A program made the translations under genes and the position numbers. Shown piece after piece: positions 25,695 through 35,200 of a stretch of 64,000 nt of DNA. Numbering within the stretch: the stretch's first letter is position 1; every line of letters starts with the position of its first letter. Under the pieces are notes generated by a model. That model was not told where the DNA came from, did not search any database, and saw only the letters and a program-made list of their open reading frames with translations. The stretch lies in the NCBI GenBank assembly GCA_900473185.1, contig UCKU01000054.1:20919-84918 (forward strand), in the 5' to 3' direction. This DNA comes from Hyphomicrobiales bacterium. Its GTDB lineage: Bacteria > Pseudomonadota > Alphaproteobacteria > Rhizobiales > Rhizobiaceae.

Positions 25695-26858
25695 CTACTC
25701 CGCAGCCTGGATTTTCGCGTCGACACCCTCTTCGGCTGCCGCTGGCGGCACGCTGGTCGAGACCGGCCTCCGCTTGCCGAGATACTGGGCGATTGTGCCG
25801 ACTATGCCCTTCGGCAGCAGCAGCGTGACGAGCACGAAGAGGCCACCCAGCGCAAACAGCCAGTAATCAGGTAAGAGGCCCGTGAAGATCGTCTTGCCGC
25901 CGTTGACGAGGATAGCGCCGATGATCGGCCCGATCAGCGTCGCGCGCCCGCCGACAGCCGTCCAGATGACGACCTCGATGGAATTGGCCGGAGCGAATTC
26001 GCCGGGATTGATGATGCCGACCTGCGGCACGTAGAGAGCACCCGCAATGCCCGCCATCATCGCCGAGACGACGAAGGTGAAGAGCTTGAAATGCTCGACG
26101 CGGTAGCCAAGGAAGCGCGTGCGGCTTTCCGCGTCGCGCACGCCGACCAGCACCTTGCCGAATTTCGAGCGCACGATCGCCGAGGCAATCATCAGCGACA
26201 AAGCGAGGAAAATCGCGGTCGCCGCAAACAGCGTCGCACGCGTGCCGTCCGCCTGCACGTTGAAGCCAAGGATATCCTTGAAATCGGTCATGCCGTTATT
26301 GCCGCCGAAGCCCATGTCGTTGCGGAAGAAGGCAAGCAGCAGCGCATAGGTCATGGCCTGCGTGATGATCGAGAGGTACACGCCGTTGACGCGTGAGCGG
26401 AAGGCGAACCAGCCGAAGATGAATGCCAGCAGGCCGGGCACCAGCAGCACCATGAGTGCTGCAAACCAGAACTGGTCGAAGCCGTACCAGAACCACGGCA
26501 ACTCCTTCCAGTTCAGGAAGACCATGAAGTCGGGCAGAATAGGGTCGCCATAGACGCCGCGCGGGCCGATCTGGCGCATCAGATACATGCCCATCGCATA
26601 ACCGCCGAGCGCAAAGAAGGCGCCGTGGCCGAGCGAGAGAATGCCGCAGAAGCCCCAGACGAGATCGAGCGCCAGCGCCAGCAGCGCGTAGGTCAGGTAC
26701 TTGCCGAACAGCGCCATGATGTAGGTCGGCACATGCAGCGGATTGTTTGCGGAAGTCGCCAGGTTGAGCACCGGCACCAGCACCGCTATCAGCAGCAGGA
26801 TGGCGATGGCAATGGAGATCCGGCGATCGAGAGACCGGAGAAGGAAGGCCGTAATCAT
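25695..26858 (-). CDS. urtC: Urea ABC transporter permease UrtC
   Basis: Inner-membrane permease of 387 residues with about ten hydrophobic helices, LivM-like. Family blocks: DLVWGFCGILSLGHGAFFALGGYAMGMY-type sequence (GFCGILSLGHGAFFALGGYA) and GVRDAESRTRFLGY. Overlaps urtB by four bases (ATGA), indicating coupled translation and a UrtB-UrtC heterodimer. A charged C-terminal tail of about 30 residues follows the last helix. Confidence 0.95.
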   Translation of the reverse strand: MITAFLLRSLDRRISIAIAILLLIAVLVPVLNLATSANNPLHVPTYIMALFGKYLTYALLALALDLVWGFCGILSLGHGAFFALGGYAMGMYLMRQIGPRGVYGDPILPDFMVFLNWKELPWFWYGFDQFWFAALMVLLVPGLLAFIFGWFAFRSRVNGVYLSIITQAMTYALLLAFFRNDMGFGGNNGMTDFKDILGFNVQADGTRATLFAATAIFLALSLMIASAIVRSKFGKVLVGVRDAESRTRFLGYRVEHFKLFTFVVSAMMAGIAGALYVPQVGIINPGEFAPANSIEVVIWTAVGGRATLIGPIIGAILVNGGKTIFTGLLPDYWLFALGGLFVLVTLLLPKGIVGTIAQYLGKRRPVSTSVPPAAAEEGVDAKIQAAE

Positions 26859-28489
26859 GCTTCCACCGCCCTTCCTTTGAGTGCGAAGAGCCCGCGCGGC
26901 CGCTTCTGGATGAAGAGAATGATGAGGACGAGCACCAGGATCTTGCCGAGCACGGCGCCGGCAAAAGGCTCGAGGAATTTGTTGACGACACCAAGCGACA
27001 ATGCGCCGACCAGCGTGCCCCAGAGATTACCGACGCCGCCGAAGACCACGACCATGAAACTGTCGATGATGTAGCTCTGGCCGAGGTTCGGCGAGACGTT
27101 ATCGATCTGCGAGAGCGCCACACCCGCCATGCCGGCAATGCCGGAGCCGAGCGCGAAGGTGAAGGCATCGACCCAGCCGGTACGGATACCCATGGACGAG
27201 GCCATGCGCCGGTTCTGGGTGACGGCACGCATCTGCAGGCCGAAAGCGGAGCGCTTCAAGAGCACCAGCAGCGCAACGAACACGGCCATCGAGAACACGA
27301 TGATCCACAGACGATTCCAGGTAATCGCCAAACCGCCGAACTCGAAAGCGCCCGACATCCAGCTCGGATTGCGCACTTCGCGATTGGTCGGGCCGAAGAC
27401 CGTGCGCACAGCCTGTTGCAGGATCAGCGACACGCCCCAGGTAGCCAGCAGCGTTTCCAGCGGCCGGCCGTAGAGGTAGCGGATCACGGAGCGTTCGATG
27501 ACGAGGCCGACGAAACCGGTGAAGAGGAATGCGGCCGGCACCGCAAAGGCCAGCGAATAATCCGCCAAACCTGGAAAACTCGCGGTGATATATTCCTGCA
27601 CGACATAAGTCGTGTAGGCGCCGATCATCACCATTTCGCCATGCGCCATGTTGATGACGCCCATGACGCCGAAGGTGATGGCAAGGCCGATCGCCGCAAG
27701 CAGCAGCACCGAGCCGAGCGACAGTCCGTACCAGACGTTCTGAACGATATTCCAGAGAGCCAGGCTGCGGTTGATGGTGGAAATATGCGCCTGAATGGCA
27801 GGCTTGAGATCATCGGGAGCCGTTGCCAGCGCCGTGGTCAGAATGGTCAGCGCATCGCGGCCGCCGCGGGCAGCGACCGTATCGATGGCAGCCTTCTTCT
27901 CGTCGGCACTCATATCACTCTTCAGCACCATCACGGCGCGCGCTGCTTCCATGGTGCCCTTGATCTCGGCGTCTTTTTCATCCGCCAAAGCGGAATTCAG
28001 CAGATCGAGATTGGCAGGATCGGCATCTTTCAGAAGGCCCTGGGCAGCCGTAAGGCGAGCGCCGCGATCGGGGCTCAGCAGCGTCAGCTGACTCATCTGC
28101 GTGGCAATGAGCGTGCGCACAGAATTGTTGACCCTGACCTTCGACATCGTGTCGGGATCGATATCGGCCACGGCCTCGCCGGTGAGCGGATCGGAATATG
28201 TCGGCTCGTCATCGGTGCCGCCCTGCAGTAGCACTGGACCGCCCTCATCGGAATTGACGTAAAGCAGGCCGTCGCTCAGCTGCTGCAATATCTGGCTGAC
28301 ATGCGCATCCTTGGAAGCGACGAGCGCCTTGATGGCCGCTTCACGCTCCGGAAAACCGCCGACGCCAAGCGCATCGACAAGGGCATGAATGTCATCCTGG
28401 GCCTTGAGGCCGGTCGTCAGCCCTGTGAGCGCCAAGCCCGAGAAAGCAAGGCAAATGGTCAAAAGAAAGATCTTGATGGCGCGATACAT
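26855..28489 (-). CDS. urtB: Urea ABC transporter permease UrtB
   Basis: Permease of 544 residues. A signal peptide (ends about residue 30) is followed by a periplasmic helical domain of about 190 residues with HEAT-like segments, then a LivH-like membrane domain starting near residue 245 (GVMGVINMAHGEMVMIGAYT). This long N-terminal domain is typical of UrtB and distinguishes it from LivH. A 193-base gap with a repeat and a hairpin separates it from urtA. Confidence 0.95.
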   Translation of the reverse strand: MYRAIKIFLLTICLAFSGLALTGLTTGLKAQDDIHALVDALGVGGFPEREAAIKALVASKDAHVSQILQQLSDGLLYVNSDEGGPVLLQGGTDDEPTYSDPLTGEAVADIDPDTMSKVRVNNSVRTLIATQMSQLTLLSPDRGARLTAAQGLLKDADPANLDLLNSALADEKDAEIKGTMEAARAVMVLKSDMSADEKKAAIDTVAARGGRDALTILTTALATAPDDLKPAIQAHISTINRSLALWNIVQNVWYGLSLGSVLLLAAIGLAITFGVMGVINMAHGEMVMIGAYTTYVVQEYITASFPGLADYSLAFAVPAAFLFTGFVGLVIERSVIRYLYGRPLETLLATWGVSLILQQAVRTVFGPTNREVRNPSWMSGAFEFGGLAITWNRLWIIVFSMAVFVALLVLLKRSAFGLQMRAVTQNRRMASSMGIRTGWVDAFTFALGSGIAGMAGVALSQIDNVSPNLGQSYIIDSFMVVVFGGVGNLWGTLVGALSLGVVNKFLEPFAGAVLGKILVLVLIILFIQKRPRGLFALKGRAVEA

Positions 28490-28508
28490 CGGCTTTCCCG
28501 CCTAAACT

Positions 28509-28583
28509 AGAGCATTTCGAAATGCTCTATCCCCTGTTTTCGCAATTCCGGACGCAAACGCTGCACAGTCCTTCTGGAATTGC
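28509..28583. repeat. Rhizobial-type intergenic palindromic repeat
   Basis: A perfect 20-base palindrome at 28509-28528 (AGAGCATTTCGAAATGCTCT) is followed by an inverted pair GCAATTCC at 28542-28549 and GGAATTGC at 28576-28583. From memory this combination resembles a repeat common between genes in Rhizobium and Agrobacterium; copy number elsewhere cannot be checked here. Confidence 0.65.
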
Positions 28584-28622
28584 TCCAGCGTCGACCTGTT
28601 CGCCTACCCGCTGGGGACGGAG

Positions 28623-28653
28623 CTTCCGCCCGGATTTGAAATCCGGACGGAAG
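28623..28653. promoter_or_regulatory. urtA-urtB intercistronic hairpin
   Basis: An inverted repeat pairs 28623-28637 with 28639-28653, 15 base pairs with one mismatch. It lies 29 bases beyond the urtA stop. Hairpins behind the binding-protein gene often stabilise its message and reduce read-through into permease genes, which would explain high UrtA relative to UrtB-E. Confidence 0.6.
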
Positions 28654-28682
28654 TTCTTCTGGCTCGTGTCGGATCGGCTAAC

Positions 28683-29975
28683 TCAGGAACCCTTGCCGCC
28701 GCACTTGCCGGTGGCAACGTTGAAGTTGCCGCAGTTCATCGGCTTGCGCCAATCGGAGATCAGATCCTTGGAGTCCGGCAGGAAGTCGGACCATTCGTCG
28801 CCGACGACTTCAGGGGTCTGCTGGACGATTTCGAACTGGCCGTTTGCCTGGATTTCACCAATCAGCACCGGCTTGGTGATGTGGTGGTTCGGCATGACGG
28901 TCGCGGTGCCGCCGGAAAGGTTCGGTACGGAAACGCCAATGATGTGGTCGAGAACCGCATCCGTATCGGTCGTACCGGCCGCCTGAACGGCCTTAACCCA
29001 GGCATTGAAGCCGATATAGGCAGCTTCCATCGGGTCGTTGGTCACGCGCTTGTCGTTCTTGGTATAGGCATGCCATTCCTTGATGAACTTCTTGTTGATC
29101 GGCGTATCGACCGATTCGAAGTAGTTCCAGGCAGCCAGATGGCCGACGAGCGGCTTGGTGTCGAGACCGGCAAGCTCTTCTTCGCCGACCGAGAAGGCGA
29201 CGACCGGAATGTCGGTTGCCTTGACGCCCTGGTTGCCGAGTTCCTTGTAGAAGGGAACGTTGGCGTCACCGTTGATGGTGGAGACGACGGCAGTCTTCTT
29301 GCCGGCCGAGCCAAATTCCTTGATCTTGGAAACTTCCGTCTGCCAGTCGGAGAAACCGAACGGCGTGTAGTTGATCAGGATGTCTTCCTTCGGAATGCCC
29401 TTCGATTCCAGATAGGCTTCCAGGATCTTGTTGGTCGTACGCGGATAGACATAGTCGGTGCCTTCGAGCACGAAGCGCTTAACGCCTTCTGTGTTCATCA
29501 GGTAGTCGACGGCCGGGATTGCCTGCTGGTTCGGAGCGGCACCCGTGTAGAAGATGTTGCGCGAGGATTCTTCACCCTCGTACTGGACCGGGTAGAAGAG
29601 CAGCGAGTTCAGTTCTTCGAAAACCGGCAGGACCGACTTGCGCGAAGAGGAAGTCCAGCAACCGAAGACGGCCGCAACCTTGTCCTTTTCGATCAGCTCG
29701 CGTGCCTTTTCGGCAAAGAGCGGCCAGTCGGAAGCCGGGTCGACGACGACGGCTTCGAGCTTCTTGCCGAGAAGGCCGCCCTTCTTGTTCTGCTCATCGA
29801 TGAGCATCAGCATTGCGTCTTTCAGCGTCGTTTCGGAAATCGCCATCGTGCCGGAAAGCGAGTGCAGAACGCCGACCTTGATCGTGTCATCGGCGGCAAT
29901 TGCGCCGTGAAAGGCGGCCGATGCCGCCATAACGGCGCCAAGTGCGGCGCCCGTGATAGTGGACTTGAGATTCAT
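28683..29975 (-). CDS. urtA: Urea ABC transporter substrate-binding protein UrtA
   Basis: Periplasmic binding protein of 430 residues. A signal peptide ends about AFHGAIA-A, then IKVGVLHSLSGTMAISETTLKD, the UrtA/AmiC-type opening (FmdD/UrtA family). Other family blocks: VFGCWTSSSRKSVLPVFEE and GQLLFYPVQYEGEE-like LLFYPVQYEGEESS. AGGGGAG precedes the ATG. First gene of the urtABCDE operon; the 184 bases upstream must hold its promoter. Nitrogen-limitation control through NtrC is usual for such operons, but I cannot fix a sigma-54 site. Confidence 0.95.
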   Translation of the reverse strand: MNLKSTITGAALGAVMAASAAFHGAIAADDTIKVGVLHSLSGTMAISETTLKDAMLMLIDEQNKKGGLLGKKLEAVVVDPASDWPLFAEKARELIEKDKVAAVFGCWTSSSRKSVLPVFEELNSLLFYPVQYEGEESSRNIFYTGAAPNQQAIPAVDYLMNTEGVKRFVLEGTDYVYPRTTNKILEAYLESKGIPKEDILINYTPFGFSDWQTEVSKIKEFGSAGKKTAVVSTINGDANVPFYKELGNQGVKATDIPVVAFSVGEEELAGLDTKPLVGHLAAWNYFESVDTPINKKFIKEWHAYTKNDKRVTNDPMEAAYIGFNAWVKAVQAAGTTDTDAVLDHIIGVSVPNLSGGTATVMPNHHITKPVLIGEIQANGQFEIVQQTPEVVGDEWSDFLPDSKDLISDWRKPMNCGNFNVATGKCGGKGS

Positions 29976-30120
29976 CTGGTTGAACTCCCCTCTTCTTGTT
30001 CCGCAACAGGCCGGAAACGGAAATTAACTGTTGCCGAGGGGACTATCGGGTGCTGCAGCGCAAAAACACATACGCAAAATGACGTAGGCGGCAGGGGCAA
30101 ACAGGCAGGCAAAGACAAGA

Positions 30121-30148
30121 CAGGACATCCCACGGAGAGGATGCCCTG
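30121..30148 (-). terminator. Probable terminator of the phosphatase gene
   Basis: A 10-base-pair stem (30121-30130 with 30139-30148, one G-U pair) and an 8-base loop lie 11 bases beyond the phosphatase stop. The minus-strand sequence after it is T-rich but lacks a long T-run. Confidence 0.55.
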
Positions 30149-30159
30149 TGAGTTCGATA

Positions 30160-32064
30160 TTATCCGCCGATCGTCAAGGTGACCGATGTCGGGCCGTAGG
30201 AAAGGGTCGCCTTGTGGCCGGAGATGGTGAACTTGTCGAAGATACCGGTGATGGCTCCCGCCTTCAGGATCTCGATCTGCGTTCCGGGCGCCGGGGCGTA
30301 GCCCGAGGCAAGTGTGACGTCGAGGTCGCCGGAGAGCGCCGCCTTGCCCGCGATGACCAGCGTGCCCGCGCCGTCGGCACCGAGCGTCGGCTTCGCTGCG
30401 GCATTGGCGAGCTGCTGGTAATCACCGCCTACAGTCAGGGGTCTATCGGCCGCCAGGACGAGAGAACCGCCGTTCACGGACAGTCCGCCGGTGCCGAAGG
30501 CCGAGGGCGAGCCTGCCACCAGTACGCCCTCTTCCAGCACCGTGCCGCCCGCATAGCTGTTGGCGCCGGAAAGGCCGAGAATGCCGCTGCCGCGCTTCGC
30601 CAGTTTGCCCTTGCCGCCGATATCGTTGCGCCAGGTATCGATCGCATTGAAGCCGCCCTTTGCGGCATCCATCGTCACGGTCACGTCCTGATCGAAGGCG
30701 CCATAGCCGTCTGCGGCGGCAAACAGGTTGAGGCGGCCGTAGCCTTCGGCATCATCGAGCAGCGGATAGCCGGAGGCGATCTCCGTGGTCTTCAGTACGT
30801 CGCGGCGCTGCTCGCCGTCGAGATAGGGCAGACGCGTTTCGAGAAGCGCTTCGGCGCCCTGCGGCACACGGGCCGGCTGGTCGGTCCCGTGGATGGTGGG
30901 CAGGCCATAGCTCAGGCGCTGCAGCACGTAAGCGCGGTTGGCGTCGTGATCGGCGAAACGGTCTGCGGCGAGCGGCGCTGCATGGGCCGCGACTTCGAGC
31001 ACACCCGCATTCGCAACGCCCGACTTGGCAATCAGCCATGACTGCGTTTGGGCATAAGCATCGCTCTTCAGCGCGGCGTTGTCGGCCTTGTTCAGATTGT
31101 AGACGACCGTGGCGGTGCCGAGCATACGGCCACCCATTACGTCGAGGGGGGAATGCATGCCGGCAAGGATGCGGTCTTCGCCCAATTCGCTGGCGCGCGT
31201 GATCATTTCCTGGAAGCGCTGCGGCACGAGATAGGCCATGGCGAGCGCATCCCGCCAGGCTTCCGCCGTGTGCCCGCTCGGGAAGCCGCCGTCTTCGGCC
31301 GGCTTGCCGTTCTTCGCGGGCTCGAGCGCCGGGACGACCGAGACGTCTTGGCTCCAGCGGTAGGGGCGGGCATATTTGAAATAGCGCTTGGCCGGCTCCG
31401 TCGAGCCGTCACCGCTCGCGGCATTGATGAAGTCGATGGCAAGGCCCATGTCCGGATTGGCATCGGTCTTGTTTTCCGTGTCCGGCTTGCTGCCGGCGCC
31501 GCGATTGTTGCCCTTGTCGTCGTATTTGACCGTCGTCGCATCGGCCGCGACTTCAGTGATCGTGGTGGTCTGCTTGGAGCCCGCCTTCCAGGCATCCGTC
31601 AGCGGACCAAGGCCATCGACAATGCTGGCATTCTTGCCCCGCCGATCGTCGAGATAAGCGGCAGCCGCCTGATCGGCCGTCCGTGCTCGCGTCGCCTTGA
31701 CGACATAGGCGATGTTCGCATCATGAACGAGCTTGTTGACGACCTGGCCGTCGGTCTTGCTGGAGGGGATGCCGTCCCAATCCGTCTTGGCAACCGCAGG
31801 GCAATTGTCCTTGGCCGGTGCCTCTACACCGGCATCGACGAACGGCGTGCGCGGCGTCCAGACTTCGAGGAAGCCGGAGAGAAGATGGACGGCGGCATTG
31901 GTGTCCACCGTCGAGAAGCAGGCGTCGCCACGCTTGTTGGTGTTTCCGGCCTCCACATAAGGCGCTTTTACCGCCGTGGCCTGCTCGGCAGCGGCAAGCG
32001 ATGGCACGATCGAAAGAAGGCAGACGAGCGCGGTGCTCAGCCGGCAAAGGCTTGGAACAGACAT
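30160..32064 (-). CDS. Secreted PAP2-type acid phosphatase with autotransporter-like repeats
   Basis: Exported protein of 634 residues with a signal peptide ending about SLAAA-E. The central part carries the class A acid phosphatase/PAP2 signature: KRYFKYARP (KX6RP), FPSGHTAE, and DRILAGMHSPLDV (R-X5-H-X3-D). A region with ADGYGAFDQDVTVTMD follows, then a beta-strand repeat block (LGLSGANSYAGGTVLEEG, LSVNGGSLVLAADRPLTVGG) of the autotransporter-associated type to the end. No C-terminal beta-barrel is present. The start at 32064 fits the signal peptide; open frame upstream to 32301 is unconserved and overlaps the divergent kinase gene. Phosphate scavenging is a likely role. Confidence 0.85.
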   Translation of the reverse strand: MSVPSLCRLSTALVCLLSIVPSLAAAEQATAVKAPYVEAGNTNKRGDACFSTVDTNAAVHLLSGFLEVWTPRTPFVDAGVEAPAKDNCPAVAKTDWDGIPSSKTDGQVVNKLVHDANIAYVVKATRARTADQAAAAYLDDRRGKNASIVDGLGPLTDAWKAGSKQTTTITEVAADATTVKYDDKGNNRGAGSKPDTENKTDANPDMGLAIDFINAASGDGSTEPAKRYFKYARPYRWSQDVSVVPALEPAKNGKPAEDGGFPSGHTAEAWRDALAMAYLVPQRFQEMITRASELGEDRILAGMHSPLDVMGGRMLGTATVVYNLNKADNAALKSDAYAQTQSWLIAKSGVANAGVLEVAAHAAPLAADRFADHDANRAYVLQRLSYGLPTIHGTDQPARVPQGAEALLETRLPYLDGEQRRDVLKTTEIASGYPLLDDAEGYGRLNLFAAADGYGAFDQDVTVTMDAAKGGFNAIDTWRNDIGGKGKLAKRGSGILGLSGANSYAGGTVLEEGVLVAGSPSAFGTGGLSVNGGSLVLAADRPLTVGGDYQQLANAAAKPTLGADGAGTLVIAGKAALSGDLDVTLASGYAPAPGTQIEILKAGAITGIFDKFTISGHKATLSYGPTSVTLTIGG

Positions 32065-32242
32065 GGTGATACCCGAATTGGTTGAACGGACGGCGGGAGA
32101 GTTAGAGCCCTTATGTGACAGACCGGTTTCAAAAATATTGCCGTTCTGTGAATCTGCCGGCGTTCCGCCTCTTGCCTTTCCCGCCCATCCCGCCAAAAGT
32201 GGCTCGGAAACGATAAGCTGACCGGAACGCCGGAAAGAGGGC

Positions 32243-35200
32243 ATGACAGCGCGCCAACGCATCATTCCGGTGAGACGCGAATATAATCGCTGGGTCGCCA
32301 ACCAGACGCTCGAAGATTACGCGCTGCGCTTCACCGCAAAGAGTGCCCGGCGCTTCTCCTCCCAGCGCATCTCGCAGACGGCGATCGGCGCGATCTCTTT
32401 CCTGGCGCTGGAAGCGATCGGCGGCGCCATCACACTGTCCTACGGCACCACCAATGCCTTCTATGCCATCATCGTTGCCTCGGTCGCCATGCTGGCGATC
32501 GGCTTGCCGATCAGCCGATACGCCATTCGCCACGGCGTCGATATCGACCTGCTGACGCGCGGTGCAAGCTTCGGTTACATCGGCTCGACCATCACCTCGC
32601 TGATCTATGCAAGCTTCACCTTCATGCTGTTTGCGATCGAGGCCTCGATCATGTCGGGCGCGCTGGAGCTGACGCTCGGAATTCCGCTCTGGATCGGCTA
32701 CATCATCAGCGCCGTGATGGTGATCCCGCTCGTCACCCACGGCGTGCGGCTGATCAGCAAGTTCCAGCTGATGACCCAGCCCTTCTGGATCATCCTGAAC
32801 ATCCTGCCTTTCATCTTCATCGCCTTTCTGGACTGGGGCCAATTCGATGTCTGGCGCGCCTTTGCCGGTATCCGCCACGTCTCCGGCCCGCCCGGCACGG
32901 TCGCGGATTTCAACCTCGTCGAATTCGGCGCAGCCTCTGCCGTCATCCTAGCGCTGATGTCGCAGATCGGTGAACAGGCGGACTTCCTGCGCTTTCTGCC
33001 ACCGGACCCGCAGCGCAAGTGGCGCCATCGCCTCGCCATCTTCCTCGCCGGTCCTGGCTGGGTCATCATCGGTGCGCCGAAGCTGCTTGCCGGTTCATTT
33101 CTCGTGGTGCTGACCTTCACCTCCGGCGTGCCGGTCGACCGCGCCGCTGACCCCGCGCAGATGTATCTGACCGCCTTCGGCTACATGATCCCCTGGCATA
33201 ACGCCGCCCTGCTGCTGATGGCCGCCTTCGTGGTGGTCTCGCAGCTGAAGATCAACGTGATGAACGCCTATGCCGGCTCGCTTGCCTGGTCGAATTTCTT
33301 CTCGCGCCTGACACACAGCCATCCCGGCCGCGTTATCTGGCTGGTCTTCAACGTGGCGATTGCGCTGCTCTTGATGGAGCTCGGCATCTACCGGCTGCTC
33401 GAGGAAACGCTCGGCATCTTCTCGATCATCGCCATGGCCTGGCTCTGCACGATCTCGGCCGATATCTTCATCAACAAGCCGCTCGGCCTTGCCCCTCCCG
33501 GCATCGAGTTCAAGCGCGCCCATCTCTATGACATCAACCCGGTCGGCCTCGGCGCCATGACGTTGTCCGCCGGCGTCGCGCTCATCGCCCATTTCGGCAC
33601 CTTCGGCTCGATCGCAGCTTCGCTTGCGCCCTACATCACCCTTGTGATCGCGTTGATCGCCTCGCCCACCCTCGCCTGGGCGACGAAGGGCAAGTTTTAT
33701 CTCGCCCGCAAGCCGCGCCACGCCTGGAAGAACCTGACCACCATCACCTGCTCCGTCTGCGAACATCCCTTCGAGCCGGAGGATATGGCCTGGTGCCCGG
33801 CCTATGCCGCGCCGATCTGCTCGCTCTGCTGCTCGCTAGACAGCCGCTGCCACGACATGTGCAAGCCGAATGCCCGCTTCAATGCGCAGGTCGGCGCCGT
33901 CGCAAAGACCCTGCTGCCGGAAACCATCGTCCAGAAGCTGACCACCCGCCTCGGCCGCTACGGTATTGCCGTGGCGCTGGCGCTGACGGCCGTCGGTGCA
34001 ATCCTTGCCATGATCGCCCATCAGGTTAGCTCGGCCTCGCCGGAGACGGCCGAAGTCGTCAACCGCACCATTCTGATCGTCTTCTTCGTCTTCTCGGTCA
34101 TCGCCGGCGTCGCCTGCTGGTTTTATGTGCTTGCCCATGACAGCCGCGTCGTTGCAGAGGAAGAATCGTCCCGCCAGAACACCCTGCTCCTCAAGGAAAT
34201 CGCCGCCCACAAGAAAACCGACGCCGCGCTGCAGACCGCCAAGGAAACCGCTGAAGCCGCCAACCGTGCCAAGAGCCGCTATGTCGTGGGCCTCAGCCAC
34301 GAATTGCGAACGCCGCTGAACGCCGTTCTCGGCTATGCCCAGATCCTTGAACGCGACGAGACGATCCCCGCGCCGCGCCAGTCATCGATCAAGGTGATCC
34401 GCCGCAGCGCCGAACATCTCTCCGGTCTGATCGATGGCCTTCTGGACATCTCGAAGATCGAGGCCGGCCGCCTGCAGGTCTATTCGAACGAGATCAACAT
34501 CCAGGACTTTCTCGACCAGATCGTCGATATGTTCCGGCCGCAGGCACAGGCAAAGGGGCTTTCCTTTATCCACGAGCGTGCTCCATCGCTGCCGCAATTT
34601 GTCCGAACCGACGAGAAGCGGCTGCGCCAGATTCTCGTCAACCTGCTCTCCAACGCCATCAAGTTCACCGACGAAGGCAGCGTCACCTTTGATGTGGGCT
34701 ATCGCAGCCAGGTCGCGACCTTCACCGTCTCCGACACAGGCCGCGGCATCACCGAGAAGGATCTGACGCGTATCTATGAGCCCTTCCAGCGCGGTGAAGC
34801 GGAAAGCGTGCGCCCCATGCCCGGTCTCGGCCTCGGCCTCACCATCACACGCCTGCTGACCAACACGCTCGGCGGCGAAATCTCTGTCACGAGTGAAAAA
34901 GACAAGGGCTCGACCTTCCGCGTCCGTCTCATGCTGTCGGCCGTGATGCGCCCTGCAGCCCCGCCGCAGGAGAAAAAGATCGTCAGCTATGACGGCCCGC
35001 GCCGCACCATTGTCGTCGTCGACGACAATGAGGATCATCGCGAGATGATGCGCGAAATCCTGGTCCCCCTCGATTTCATCGTGCTGACGGCCGCAAGCGG
35101 CCCCGACTGCCTGACGCTAATCGAGGGTATCGAGCCGGACCTCCTCCTCGTCGATATCTCCATGCCCGGCATGAACGGCTGGCAGCTTGTCTCCCGGCTG

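Noticed and set aside
29976..30159. Possible sigma-54 or NtrC site upstream of urtA
   Set aside because: GC-rich half sites can be picked out, but no -24/-12 GG...GC pair with correct spacing was convincing.
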